A stretch of DNA of 64,000 bases from an uncultured Christensenella sp. (GTDB lineage: Bacteria; Bacillota; Clostridia; Christensenellales; Borkfalkiaceae): the NCBI GenBank assembly GCA_910578195.1, contig CAJTOY010000001.1, forward strand, positions 310,001 to 374,000, written 5' to 3'. The translations under genes were made by a program, and so were the position numbers. Shown here piece after piece: positions 8,790 to 16,024 of this stretch; positions within the stretch are counted from its first letter, which is position 1, and each line of letters begins with the position of its first letter. The notes under the pieces are model-generated. The model had not been told where the DNA came from, made no database searches, and saw only the letters and a list, made by a program, of their open reading frames with translations.

Positions 8790-9123
8790 CGAACCCGCGT
8801 TATCCATCGACAAAGTGGCAGACGCCGATACCGTAATCGGTAAATCGATTATTACCGTCAGCGGCTCAGAGGTTATTCCTTTATCCTCCGTAACCGTCGT
8901 CAATTTGAGCGGCGGTGGAGAATACGGCGACATCAAAACATTTAAAGAATCGGACGGGTTCAAGCTCGCGGGCGGAAACGGCACGGTTATAACCGTAAAG
9001 CCGAAGGGTTTTCTTGTGGACGACGGCAACGGTTGCCGACTTTTGAAAATGGACGAAAGCCCGCTCGATTCGCTCATAGACAAAACGGGGGAGTTAGTTC
9101 ATAAAATTTCAGACAATGCGTAA
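8749..9123 (+). CDS. GerW/YtfJ-family protein
   Basis: 124 residues. It contains the family pattern DADTVIGKSI, a G-rich centre (LSGGGEYGD ... GGNGTVITVKPKGFLV) and the C-terminal DSLIDKTGELVHKI helix. YtfJ (GerW) is a spore-germination-related protein in Bacillus, but the family also occurs in non-spore-formers. ATG 8749 has GGAG 7 nt upstream. It overlaps both neighbours, and precedes a dacB-type gene as in many Clostridia. Its retention here without other spore genes argues for a vegetative role. Confidence 0.82.
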   Translation: MNSKIKRNRDKDFNEPALSIDKVADADTVIGKSIITVSGSEVIPLSSVTVVNLSGGGEYGDIKTFKESDGFKLAGGNGTVITVKPKGFLVDDGNGCRLLKMDESPLDSLIDKTGELVHKISDNA

Positions 9124-10111
9124 AGGTATATTATTTATAATTTTATCGACGTTTATTGCCGTCGGCGCATTTTCCGTAGCGAACAAGCCGAACGCTTACG
9201 CAAGCGCGCAAGCGGAAATCGCAATGGAGCTTTCGACGGGCAAGGTACTGCTTAAAGGCAATTCCGACGCAAAGCTTCCCATGGCGAGCACTACGAAAAT
9301 TCTCACCGCGATTATCATAATAGAGGATTGCAACCTTGACGAAGTAATAGTTGTTCCCGACGAAGCCGTCGGTGCGGAGGGATCGAGCATTTACCTCAAA
9401 AAAGGCGAGAAAATCGATATCCGCGATTTGCTTTACGGATTAATGCTCCGCTCGGGCAACGACAGTGCGGCGGCGCTTGCAATTCACCACAGCGGAAGCA
9501 TAGAAAAATTTGCCGAAGTAATGAACGAGAGGGCCAAAAAATACGGCGCTGAAAATTCGAATTTCAAGAATCCGAGCGGACTTCCCGACAATGAACATTA
9601 TACGACGGCGAGCGATTTATGCAAAATAGCTTGCCACGCAATGAAAAACGAAGTTTTCGGTAAAATTGTTTCCACAACGAACTATAACGGAAAATACAGA
9701 AGTTACGCCAACAAAAATAAGATGCTGCACCTTTATGAAGGCGCCAACGGGATAAAGACGGGGTATACCTTAAAAGCCGGCAGATGTCTTGTTTCTTCCG
9801 TTAAAAGGGACGACATGAACGTAGTTTGCGTCGTTTTGAACTGTCCCGACATGTACGAGCGCAGCGGTAAAATTTTCGATTATTGTTTTAAGAACTTCAA
9901 ATTATTAAAAATAGACAAAAATAAGGTATTTATGTGTGACAGAATACCTTGCAAATTAAGTAATGATACTAATATTGTTGTTAATACTAACGGAAATCTT
10001 GATTATAAAGTAACTCCGATACAAAGCGAAGACAACGCCGTAGCGGAACTTGAAATATATAATGAAAATAGCTTGATTTTTTCGGGAAAATTGTATAGTA
10101 TAAATGCATGA
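9116..10111 (+). CDS. dacB: D-alanyl-D-alanine carboxypeptidase (DacB-like)
   Basis: 331 residues. Signal peptide about 1-29, catalytic ASTTK (S58, K61), SGNDS near residue 114 and KTGYT near 219: an S11 peptidase acting on peptidoglycan outside the cell. In Bacillus the equivalent gene is followed by spmA-spmB; here it runs directly into an RluB gene with a 4-nt ATGA overlap. The C-terminal domain is short and has no membrane-anchoring helix that I can see, so it may be secreted or loosely attached. Confidence 0.9.
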   Translation: MRKGILFIILSTFIAVGAFSVANKPNAYASAQAEIAMELSTGKVLLKGNSDAKLPMASTTKILTAIIIIEDCNLDEVIVVPDEAVGAEGSSIYLKKGEKIDIRDLLYGLMLRSGNDSAAALAIHHSGSIEKFAEVMNERAKKYGAENSNFKNPSGLPDNEHYTTASDLCKIACHAMKNEVFGKIVSTTNYNGKYRSYANKNKMLHLYEGANGIKTGYTLKAGRCLVSSVKRDDMNVVCVVLNCPDMYERSGKIFDYCFKNFKLLKIDKNKVFMCDRIPCKLSNDTNIVVNTNGNLDYKVTPIQSEDNAVAELEIYNENSLIFSGKLYSINA

Positions 10112-10806
10112 GAATAAATAAATTCCTTGCGGCTTCGGGTGTTGCTTCAAGGCGCGAATGCGATAAACTTATTCAAGAAGGCAAAGTCACAGTAAACGGC
10201 AAGGTCGCCGTGCTGGGGCTCGAAGTCGGCGAAACCGACGAGGTTGCGGTAAACGGAAGTCCAGTCACCGTCAAAAAGAACGAATATTATATTCTGAATA
10301 AACCTAAGGGCTATATTTGCAGTGTCTCGGACGATAAGGGAAGGAAAACCGTACTCGATTTAATGCCGCCTAATATAGGGAGAATATATCCCGTAGGGCG
10401 CCTTGACTACGACAGCGAAGGACTTTTGATATTGACGACCGACGGCGAGCTTGCGCAGCATTTAACGCACCCCTCGAACGCCGTGCCGAAAACCTATCTT
10501 GTCAAGATAGAGGGAACTTTGACCGAAGCGGCGCTCAACCCTATCAGAAGCGGGATTGAAATAGACGGATACGTCACGAAAAAATGCAAGGCGCATATCG
10601 TCGAAACGAACAAAAATTACACTAAAATTCATATCACTTTGACCGAAGGCAAGAACAGAGAAATCCGTAAAATGTTTGAAGCGATAGGCAAAGAGGTTAC
10701 TTTGCTTAAAAGAATTAAGGTCGGTGAAATCAATTTGAGCGGGCTCGACAGAGGCGCTTACAGAAAATTGAACAGAAACGAAGTAAATTATCTTATGGGG
10801 CTATAA
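10108..10806 (+). CDS. rluB: Ribosomal large-subunit pseudouridine synthase B-type
   Basis: 232 residues. An N-terminal S4 RNA-binding domain (residues 1-60, MRINKFLAASGVASRRECD) is followed by a RsuA/RluB catalytic domain with GRLDYDSEGLLILTTDG, whose Asp is the nucleophile, and a C-terminal NREIRKMFEAIG motif. It converts a uridine of 23S rRNA (U2605-region in other species) to pseudouridine. It ends the operon; a bidirectional terminator separates it from the convergent lexA. Confidence 0.92.
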   Translation: MRINKFLAASGVASRRECDKLIQEGKVTVNGKVAVLGLEVGETDEVAVNGSPVTVKKNEYYILNKPKGYICSVSDDKGRKTVLDLMPPNIGRIYPVGRLDYDSEGLLILTTDGELAQHLTHPSNAVPKTYLVKIEGTLTEAALNPIRSGIEIDGYVTKKCKAHIVETNKNYTKIHITLTEGKNREIRKMFEAIGKEVTLLKRIKVGEINLSGLDRGAYRKLNRNEVNYLMGL

Positions 10807-10842
10807 AATAAAACACTCTTGAATTTTCAAGAGTGTTTTATT
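10807..10842. terminator. Bidirectional terminator between rluB and lexA
   Basis: A perfect hairpin of about 14 bp (TAAAACACTCTTGA / TCAAGAGTGTTTTA) with an A-rich left and T-rich right flank, so it can stop transcription from both sides. It abuts the lexA stop codon. Confidence 0.88.
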
Positions 10843-11427
10843 TTATATATTTCTCATAAGTCCGACAACCTTGCCCAAAATGGAAACGTTGTCGAATACA
10901 AAGTCCTCCATGTCGTCGTTTTCGGGGTGAAGGATTATCTTACCGCCGCGCTTGAAAAACCTTTTAACCGTAGCACTGTCGTCAACCAAAGCGACGACAA
11001 TGTCGCCGTTATCGGCGGTATCTTGTCTTTTTACCACGAGCTTATCGCCGTTGAACATGCCGATTTTAATCATAGAATCGCCCGACACGTTCAGCATAAA
11101 CAAATCATCGCCCGAAAAGAAATTGCCGGGTATAGAATAGAAACCGTCATAGTTTTCTGTCGCGAACAGGGGCTGACCCGCGGCAACCGTTCCTATCAAC
11201 GGCACGGTTACAACGTTTTGCTTTAATGACACGGCACGGTTCTTTTTGTCCGCCTTGTTCAAAACTCCGCGCTTAGTTAACTCGTTAATATAAGTAAAAG
11301 CGGTGGCGGTGGATTTCAAATCGCACGCCTTACAAATTTCTCTGACCGTCGGCGAATAGCCGTTATCTGCGATAAATTTCTGAATAAAATCGAATACAAT
11401 CTCGCTTTTATCTTGTGCACGTTTCAT
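10843..11427 (-). CDS. lexA: LexA SOS repressor
   Basis: 194 residues. An N-terminal winged helix (residues about 5-70, with SPTVREICKACDLKSTATAF) is followed by a self-cleavage Ala-Gly (VAAGQP, near residue 85) and the Ser/Lys dyad in GDSMIKIG and ATVKRF of the S24 peptidase domain. RecA-stimulated autocleavage would derepress DNA-damage genes. ATG 11427 has an AGGAGG site. A LexA-type operator overlaps the -35, so it is probably autoregulated. Confidence 0.95.
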   Translation of the reverse strand: MKRAQDKSEIVFDFIQKFIADNGYSPTVREICKACDLKSTATAFTYINELTKRGVLNKADKKNRAVSLKQNVVTVPLIGTVAAGQPLFATENYDGFYSIPGNFFSGDDLFMLNVSGDSMIKIGMFNGDKLVVKRQDTADNGDIVVALVDDSATVKRFFKRGGKIILHPENDDMEDFVFDNVSILGKVVGLMRNI

Positions 11428-11447
11428 ATTTTTTTCCTCCTAAATAT

Positions 11448-11476
11448 ATTTTATCATAAAACAAAAAAAATATCAA
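11448..11476 (-). promoter_or_regulatory. lexA promoter
   Basis: Minus strand TTGATA (11476-11471), a 17-bp spacer ending in TGA, TAAAAT (11453-11448), then AGGAGG before the ATG. Confidence 0.8.
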
Positions 11477-11487
11477 ACGTTTGTTCC
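11474..11487. promoter_or_regulatory. LexA operator (SOS box)
   Basis: Read on the minus strand GGAACAAACGTTTG, which matches the Gram-positive box CGAACRNRYGTTYG at 13 of 14 positions. It overlaps the lexA -35 by 3 bp. It is also 13 bp upstream of the divergent promoter at 11500, so joint control of the Cys-rich gene is possible but less direct. Confidence 0.75.
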
Positions 11488-11499
11488 GTATAAATTAAC

Positions 11500-11528
11500 T
11501 TGTTTTTATTAAATATTTGTTATATAAT
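11500..11528 (+). promoter_or_regulatory. Promoter of the 52-residue Cys-rich gene, leaderless arrangement
   Basis: TTGTTT (11500-11505), 17-bp spacer, TATAAT (11523-11528), then 6 nt and ATG at 11535. No ribosome site. Confidence 0.65.
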
Positions 11529-11534
11529 TAAAGT

Positions 11535-11693
11535 ATGGAAAATCAAAAATGTGTATTGTATGACAGAGAATGTATCGGCTGTATGGAATGCGAAATCTGT
11601 GATTTGGACCCGAATAAAATCTGCGACAATTGCGGCAAATGCCTTGAAATAAAAGACGACGCGGTTATCAAGATTGATAAAATCATTACATAG
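11535..11693 (+). CDS. 52-residue eight-cysteine protein
   Basis: A small ORF with eight cysteines in 31 residues: C6, C13, C16, C19, C22, C30, C33, C36, i.e. a run of CxxCxxCxxC and a CxxCxxC. The spacing suggests metal binding ([Fe-S] or Zn), resembling ferredoxin-like mini-proteins, but I recognise no named family. The last 16 residues are charged and aliphatic with no Cys. It has its own promoter, a LexA box upstream, and lies 7 nt before a kinase-fold gene, so the two are likely co-transcribed. High Cys conservation would be the key sign that it is a real gene. Confidence 0.75.
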   Translation: MENQKCVLYDRECIGCMECEICDLDPNKICDNCGKCLEIKDDAVIKIDKIIT

Positions 11694-11700
11694 GTGTTTT

Positions 11701-12228
11701 ATGAAGGTCAACGGACAAGAATTCAATGTTATAAAGCTGCTCGGCAAGGGGAAGGGCGGGTATTCTTATCTTGTTACGAACGGTAAAGAAAATTACGTTT
11801 TAAAACAAATCCATCACGAGCCTTGCAGTTATTATCAGTTCGGCAATAAGATTGAAGCCGAAATAAATGATTATAACACACTTAAAAATATCGGACTGAG
11901 AATGCCGCGCCTTATAGAAGCGGACATCGAAAACGAGCGAATTCTTAAAGAATACATAGAGGGAAATTCGATATACGAATATGTGCTGAATGGCAAAATG
12001 AAGCCCGATTACCTCGAACAAATAAAGGCAATGTGCGGCTTACTGTATCCCGCCAAAATCAATATCGATTATTTCCCGACAAATTTCATAGTTCAAAACG
12101 ACGAGCTATATTATATTGATTATGAATGTAACGAGTATTCTGGCGAGTGGAACTTTGAAAACTGGGGAATAAAATACTGGTCTAAAACTCCCGAATTTAT
12201 CGAATATGCTAAATTACATTCGAATTAA
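11701..12228 (+). CDS. Mini protein-kinase/APH-fold protein
   Basis: 175 residues, short for a kinase. A Gly loop GKGKGG (residues 15-20), the ATP-anchoring lysine in VLK (K35), a catalytic-loop equivalent D123-Y-F-P-T-N128 and a metal-binding I-D140-Y-E like that of aminoglycoside/choline kinases are all intact, so phosphotransfer is likely. The C-lobe is minimal. I chose ATG 11701 (AGGTG just upstream, 7 nt after the preceding stop) over an in-frame upstream start within the Cys-rich gene. The substrate is unknown; the neighbouring Cys-rich protein is a candidate partner. Its stop abuts the convergent recombinase stop with no spacer. Confidence 0.75.
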   Translation: MKVNGQEFNVIKLLGKGKGGYSYLVTNGKENYVLKQIHHEPCSYYQFGNKIEAEINDYNTLKNIGLRMPRLIEADIENERILKEYIEGNSIYEYVLNGKMKPDYLEQIKAMCGLLYPAKINIDYFPTNFIVQNDELYYIDYECNEYSGEWNFENWGIKYWSKTPEFIEYAKLHSN

Positions 12229-13275
12229 TTATTCGTCGCGCTTAAGCTTAACTTTGCCCGCGACGGCGCGTCTGTTATCCTCGCTGATTGCGGCGTAGTG
12301 CTTTCTTGTGGTGTTGACGTCTTTATGTCCGAGAACGTCCGCAACAATATAAATATCGCCGGTCGCCTTGTAAAGCTGAGTGCCGTAAGTGGAACGCAGC
12401 TTATGAGGCGAAATTTTTTTAAGAGGGGAGACTATCTGCGCGTATTTCTTAACAAGATTTTCAACTGCGCGAACGGTCAGTCTTTTTCCTTGATTGGAAA
12501 GGAAGAGTGGAGCCCCCTCTTCGAGAATATCGTTTTGCTGCTTGTAATCGATATAACGCAGTAATGCGTTGGCGACGTCGTCGTCGAAATATAATATGGA
12601 TTTGCTGCCGCCTTTGCGGGTTACTATAAACGAATTGTCGTTAAAATTCAAATCGTTGTCGTTTAACCCGACAAGCTCGCTTATACGAATTCCCGTGCCT
12701 AAAAACAGCATGAGAATAGCGCTGTCGCGCACCTTGTTTTTCTCGTGATAGGCAAGCTGATGCGCAGTGAGACCGTTTCCCGTTTCAGCGGTATCGATTA
12801 TATTAAAAACCTCGCTCGAATTGAGGCGGATTATCGGCTTGTCGTGCAATTTCGGCGTGGAAACCTTTGCAGAATTGTCAACGCTGATATGTCCCTTGTT
12901 AAAGTAATACTTAAACATTGCACGGACGGAGGATAGTTTGCGCGCTTTCGCTCTGTCGTTGCAGTTATGTTCTTTTCCTCCGTATCGATAGTGGGATAGA
13001 TAGCTTAAATAGTATTCTATGTCATTGCTTGTTATTTGTTCTAAATCGTTCAGCGTGAAGTCGGCAACAATCTTTTTACCGCGAAACTTTTTTTCTTGAA
13101 TAAAATAAAAAAAGATTTTTAAATCGTGCGCGTAGTTCAATCTTGTCAAAGTGCTTGTCTGGCTGTCTATCGACAAAAAATAGTCATAGCAAAAGGACGG
13201 CAAATCATTTTCCAACAACTTGTCGATTGCGTCTAAGTTTTTATTGTTCCTTTTTAAATAGTAGTCGTCGCCCAT
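12229..13275 (-). CDS. Tyrosine recombinase (XerC/XerD family)
   Basis: 348 residues. An N-terminal SAM-like core-binding domain (about 20-125) and a catalytic domain with R in GIRISEL, K in TRKGGSKS, HKLR, GH in LGHKD and the nucleophile Tyr in TRKHYA. It could be the chromosome-dimer resolvase or a site-specific integrase; no dif-like 28-bp site or obvious element is next to it. The start is ATG 13275 with TTTGGAG 8 nt upstream; the promoter at 13388 rules out the longer reading frame. A 9-6-9 inverted repeat lies in its leader. Confidence 0.85.
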   Translation of the reverse strand: MGDDYYLKRNNKNLDAIDKLLENDLPSFCYDYFLSIDSQTSTLTRLNYAHDLKIFFYFIQEKKFRGKKIVADFTLNDLEQITSNDIEYYLSYLSHYRYGGKEHNCNDRAKARKLSSVRAMFKYYFNKGHISVDNSAKVSTPKLHDKPIIRLNSSEVFNIIDTAETGNGLTAHQLAYHEKNKVRDSAILMLFLGTGIRISELVGLNDNDLNFNDNSFIVTRKGGSKSILYFDDDVANALLRYIDYKQQNDILEEGAPLFLSNQGKRLTVRAVENLVKKYAQIVSPLKKISPHKLRSTYGTQLYKATGDIYIVADVLGHKDVNTTRKHYAAISEDNRRAVAGKVKLKRDE

Positions 13276-13316
13276 AATTCTTACTCCAAAGAGGTAATCT
13301 GAAACATATTTAACTA

Positions 13317-13340
13317 TTCGTAAAATGCAGCTTTTACGAA
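13317..13340. repeat. 9-6-9 inverted repeat in the recombinase leader
   Basis: TTCGTAAAA (13317-13325), TGCAGC, TTTTACGAA (13332-13340): perfect 9-bp arms around a 6-bp centre, 42 bp before the start codon of the recombinase and inside its predicted leader RNA. It can be an RNA hairpin or a recombinase-binding site. Confidence 0.6.
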
Positions 13341-13359
13341 GAATTACACCTTCGATAAG

Positions 13360-13388
13360 AGAATAACACACAAAAATAGCTTTGTCAA
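13360..13388 (-). promoter_or_regulatory. Promoter of the tyrosine recombinase
   Basis: TTGACA (13388-13383), 17-bp spacer, TATTCT (13365-13360). The transcript would start near 13353, giving a leader of about 78 nt that contains a GGAG ribosome site. Confidence 0.7.
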
Positions 13389-13530
13389 TAGAAATTTCAA
13401 ATAAATTTTAAAAATTTCGATTTTTTTCTGATAAGGCAGAAAATCAATTTGACCGAGCTAATATAATAAAATTAACCGTTCTGTTAAATACAATCAGTCA
13501 ATTTTATTATTATGTCTGACATAACTCAAA

Positions 13531-13560
13531 TAAAATCGGGGCATTTAAGCCCCGATTTTA
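13531..13560 (-). terminator. Terminator of the glycogen operon
   Basis: A perfect 12-bp stem (TAAAATCGGGGC / GCCCCGATTTTA) with a 6-nt loop, directly downstream of glgP on the minus strand. The rest of 13389-13530 is AT-rich and holds nothing else I can identify. Confidence 0.85.
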
Positions 13561-13568
13561 TAATTTAA

Positions 13569-16004
13569 TTATTTTTCTGTTTTAATAGGCTTTAAATTCC
13601 ATATGCCGGTCGCATATTCGTTTATAGCTCTGTCAGCCGCAAATACGCCGGCTGCCGAAATATTTCTTAACGACATTTGATTCCATTTTAATTTGTCGTT
13701 GCGGTATAATTCGGAAACTCTGTGCTGCGTGCTCGTGTACGCACCGAAATCCGCCATGCACATGTACGGATCGGCTACGGGCGTGTCAGTCAGAAGATAA
13801 TTTGCAATTTCGGCGAACGACTGTCCGTTAAAGCCTATTATCAGCGCCTCGATAATTCTTCTCAATCTGGGAGACTCGTTGTAATAGTTGCTCGAACTGT
13901 ATCCCGTACTCCAAATATCGTCGACTTCGTTTGCTTTCAGACCGAAAATGAATATATTTTCAGTGCCGACAGCCTGAGCCATTTCAACATTTGCTCCGTC
14001 AAGCGTTCCGATTGTCAAGGCGCCGTTAATCATAAACTTCATATTGCCCGTCCCGCTCGCTTCTTTTCCAGCAAGTGAAATTTGTTCGGAAATTTCAGAC
14101 GCGGGCATCAGCTTTTCGGACATCGAAACGTTGTAATCTTCCATATATACGACGTTGAGCTTTTCGTGAATTTTCGGATGCTTTTTGATATCCGCCGCTA
14201 TATAATTGATAAGCTTGATTATTTTCTTAGCCATATCGTATCCGGGCGCAGCCTTTGCGCCGAATATATACGTCTTAGGCACAACGTCGAGGTCGGGATT
14301 ATCTTTTAACGCGATATAGGTATCGATAATGTTCAAAACATTTAAAAGCTGACGTTTATACTCGTGAAGCCTCTTTGCCTGAACGTCGAAGATTGTCTCG
14401 GGATTAATTATAATGCCTTGCTTCGCCTTTGCAAAATCGGCAAACTGCTTCTTCTTAATCGCCTTGATTTCGTCAAGTCTTGCCAAAACGGTCTTATCGT
14501 TTTCAAATTTCTTGAACTCGGAAAGCTTCTCGCCGTCAAGCTCGTAACCGTCGCCGATGCAGTCGTTCAAAAGTGCGGAAAGCTCGGGGTTGGACTGGTT
14601 GAGCCAGCGTCTGTGCGCTATGCCGTTTGTAACGTTCGTAAATTTTTCGGGCGAGAAATCATAGAAATCTTTAAAAACCGAATTCTTGATAATTTCGCTG
14701 TGAAGCGCCGAAACTCCGTTTACGTTGTGTCCGCCATACACAGAAAGATTTGCCATCTTAATACGGTCGTGCTCGATTACGGACATTCTCGATATCTTAG
14801 CCCACTCTCCGGGGAATTTATTCCAAAGCTCCTCGCAAAGCCTTCTGTTTATCTCTTTGATTATGGAATGAATTCTCGGGATTGTTCTTTGAATTAAGTC
14901 CTCCGACCAGGTTTCAAGCGCCTCTGCAAGCACTGTATGGTTCGTGTATGCGCACGTCGCAGTCGTAATAGCCCACGCCTGCTCCCAATCGTAGAAATAC
15001 TCGTCAATGAGAATTCTCATAAGCTCGGGAACGGCCAACGCAGGGTGCGTGTCGTTTAAGTGAATTGCCGCAAGCTTGGGCAAATCCCTTAAATCACCGT
15101 ATCTGTGCTTATGGTCTTGCACGATGTTCTGTATCGACGCCGAGCACAGAAAATATTGCTGTTTAAGGCGCAGAGATTTACCCGCCGTATGGTTATCTGC
15201 GGGATAAAGCACTTTCGTGAGCAAGTCGGCGTCATTATCCTCGGTCATTGCCTGATAATAATCGCCTTGCGTAAACAGCTTCATATTGAAGTCTTGCACG
15301 GGCTTAGCTTTCCACAGTCTCAAAACCGAAACCGCCTCGCTGTTCTTACCCGAAATCATCATATCGTAAGCGACAGCCTCGATTTCCTTACAGTTAATGT
15401 AATTGGTTTCAAGCCCGTTTTCGGTCCACCGTTCTTCTATCTGTCCGTTAAATCTGACGATAAACGACTTATCCGTTCTCTGTGTGAGCCACGATTCACC
15501 GCCGGGAAGCCATGTGTCGGGCAATTCTGTCTGCCAGCCGTCCACTATCTTCTGCTTGAATAATCCGTACTCATAGCGGAGCGAATAGCCCATTGCGGGA
15601 TAGTTGCCAGTTGCCAGCGCGTCCATAAAGCATGCGGCGAGCCTTCCCAAGCCGCCGTTGCCCAAGCCTGCGTCGGGTTCGAGCTCGTACAAATCATCCA
15701 AGGAAAGTCCGTATGACGAAACGGCTTTTTCGTATGCCGAAGTCGCGCTTAAATTATATAAATTATTCTTTAAGGAACGCCCGAGCAAAAATTCCATACA
15801 GAGATAGTATACTCTCTTTGCGCGCTTTGCCTTAATCTTTTTATGAAACTGCTGTCTTTTTTCAAGCAAAATATCCCTTACGGACATAACAACAGCCTTA
15901 TAAATCTGTTCTTTGGAAGCTTCTGCGGGGCTTACGCCGAAATAACGCGCAAGCTTGCCCTTGATTAATTCTTTGACTTCCTTTTCGGTGACGGTAGTAC
16001 TCAT
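13569..16004 (-). CDS. glgP: Glycogen/starch phosphorylase
   Basis: 811 residues, normal for GT35. It releases glucose-1-phosphate from alpha-1,4-glucan ends. The PLP-binding segment EASGTGNMKFMINGALTIGTLDG near residue 655 is intact, as are the N-terminal EFLLGRSLKNN and the DAGLGNGGLGRLAACFMDALA motif. Last gene of the five-gene glycogen operon; ATG 16004 has GAGGAG upstream, 20 nt after glgA. Confidence 0.96.
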   Translation of the reverse strand: MSTTVTEKEVKELIKGKLARYFGVSPAEASKEQIYKAVVMSVRDILLEKRQQFHKKIKAKRAKRVYYLCMEFLLGRSLKNNLYNLSATSAYEKAVSSYGLSLDDLYELEPDAGLGNGGLGRLAACFMDALATGNYPAMGYSLRYEYGLFKQKIVDGWQTELPDTWLPGGESWLTQRTDKSFIVRFNGQIEERWTENGLETNYINCKEIEAVAYDMMISGKNSEAVSVLRLWKAKPVQDFNMKLFTQGDYYQAMTEDNDADLLTKVLYPADNHTAGKSLRLKQQYFLCSASIQNIVQDHKHRYGDLRDLPKLAAIHLNDTHPALAVPELMRILIDEYFYDWEQAWAITTATCAYTNHTVLAEALETWSEDLIQRTIPRIHSIIKEINRRLCEELWNKFPGEWAKISRMSVIEHDRIKMANLSVYGGHNVNGVSALHSEIIKNSVFKDFYDFSPEKFTNVTNGIAHRRWLNQSNPELSALLNDCIGDGYELDGEKLSEFKKFENDKTVLARLDEIKAIKKKQFADFAKAKQGIIINPETIFDVQAKRLHEYKRQLLNVLNIIDTYIALKDNPDLDVVPKTYIFGAKAAPGYDMAKKIIKLINYIAADIKKHPKIHEKLNVVYMEDYNVSMSEKLMPASEISEQISLAGKEASGTGNMKFMINGALTIGTLDGANVEMAQAVGTENIFIFGLKANEVDDIWSTGYSSSNYYNESPRLRRIIEALIIGFNGQSFAEIANYLLTDTPVADPYMCMADFGAYTSTQHRVSELYRNDKLKWNQMSLRNISAAGVFAADRAINEYATGIWNLKPIKTEK

Positions 16005-16024
16005 TTAGTTCTCCTCATAGTAAA

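Noticed and set aside
13276..13371. Longer N-terminus for the recombinase (start 13371)
   Set aside because: The promoter -10 at 13360-13365 lies inside that extension, so it would not be transcribed; ATG 13275 has a good ribosome site.
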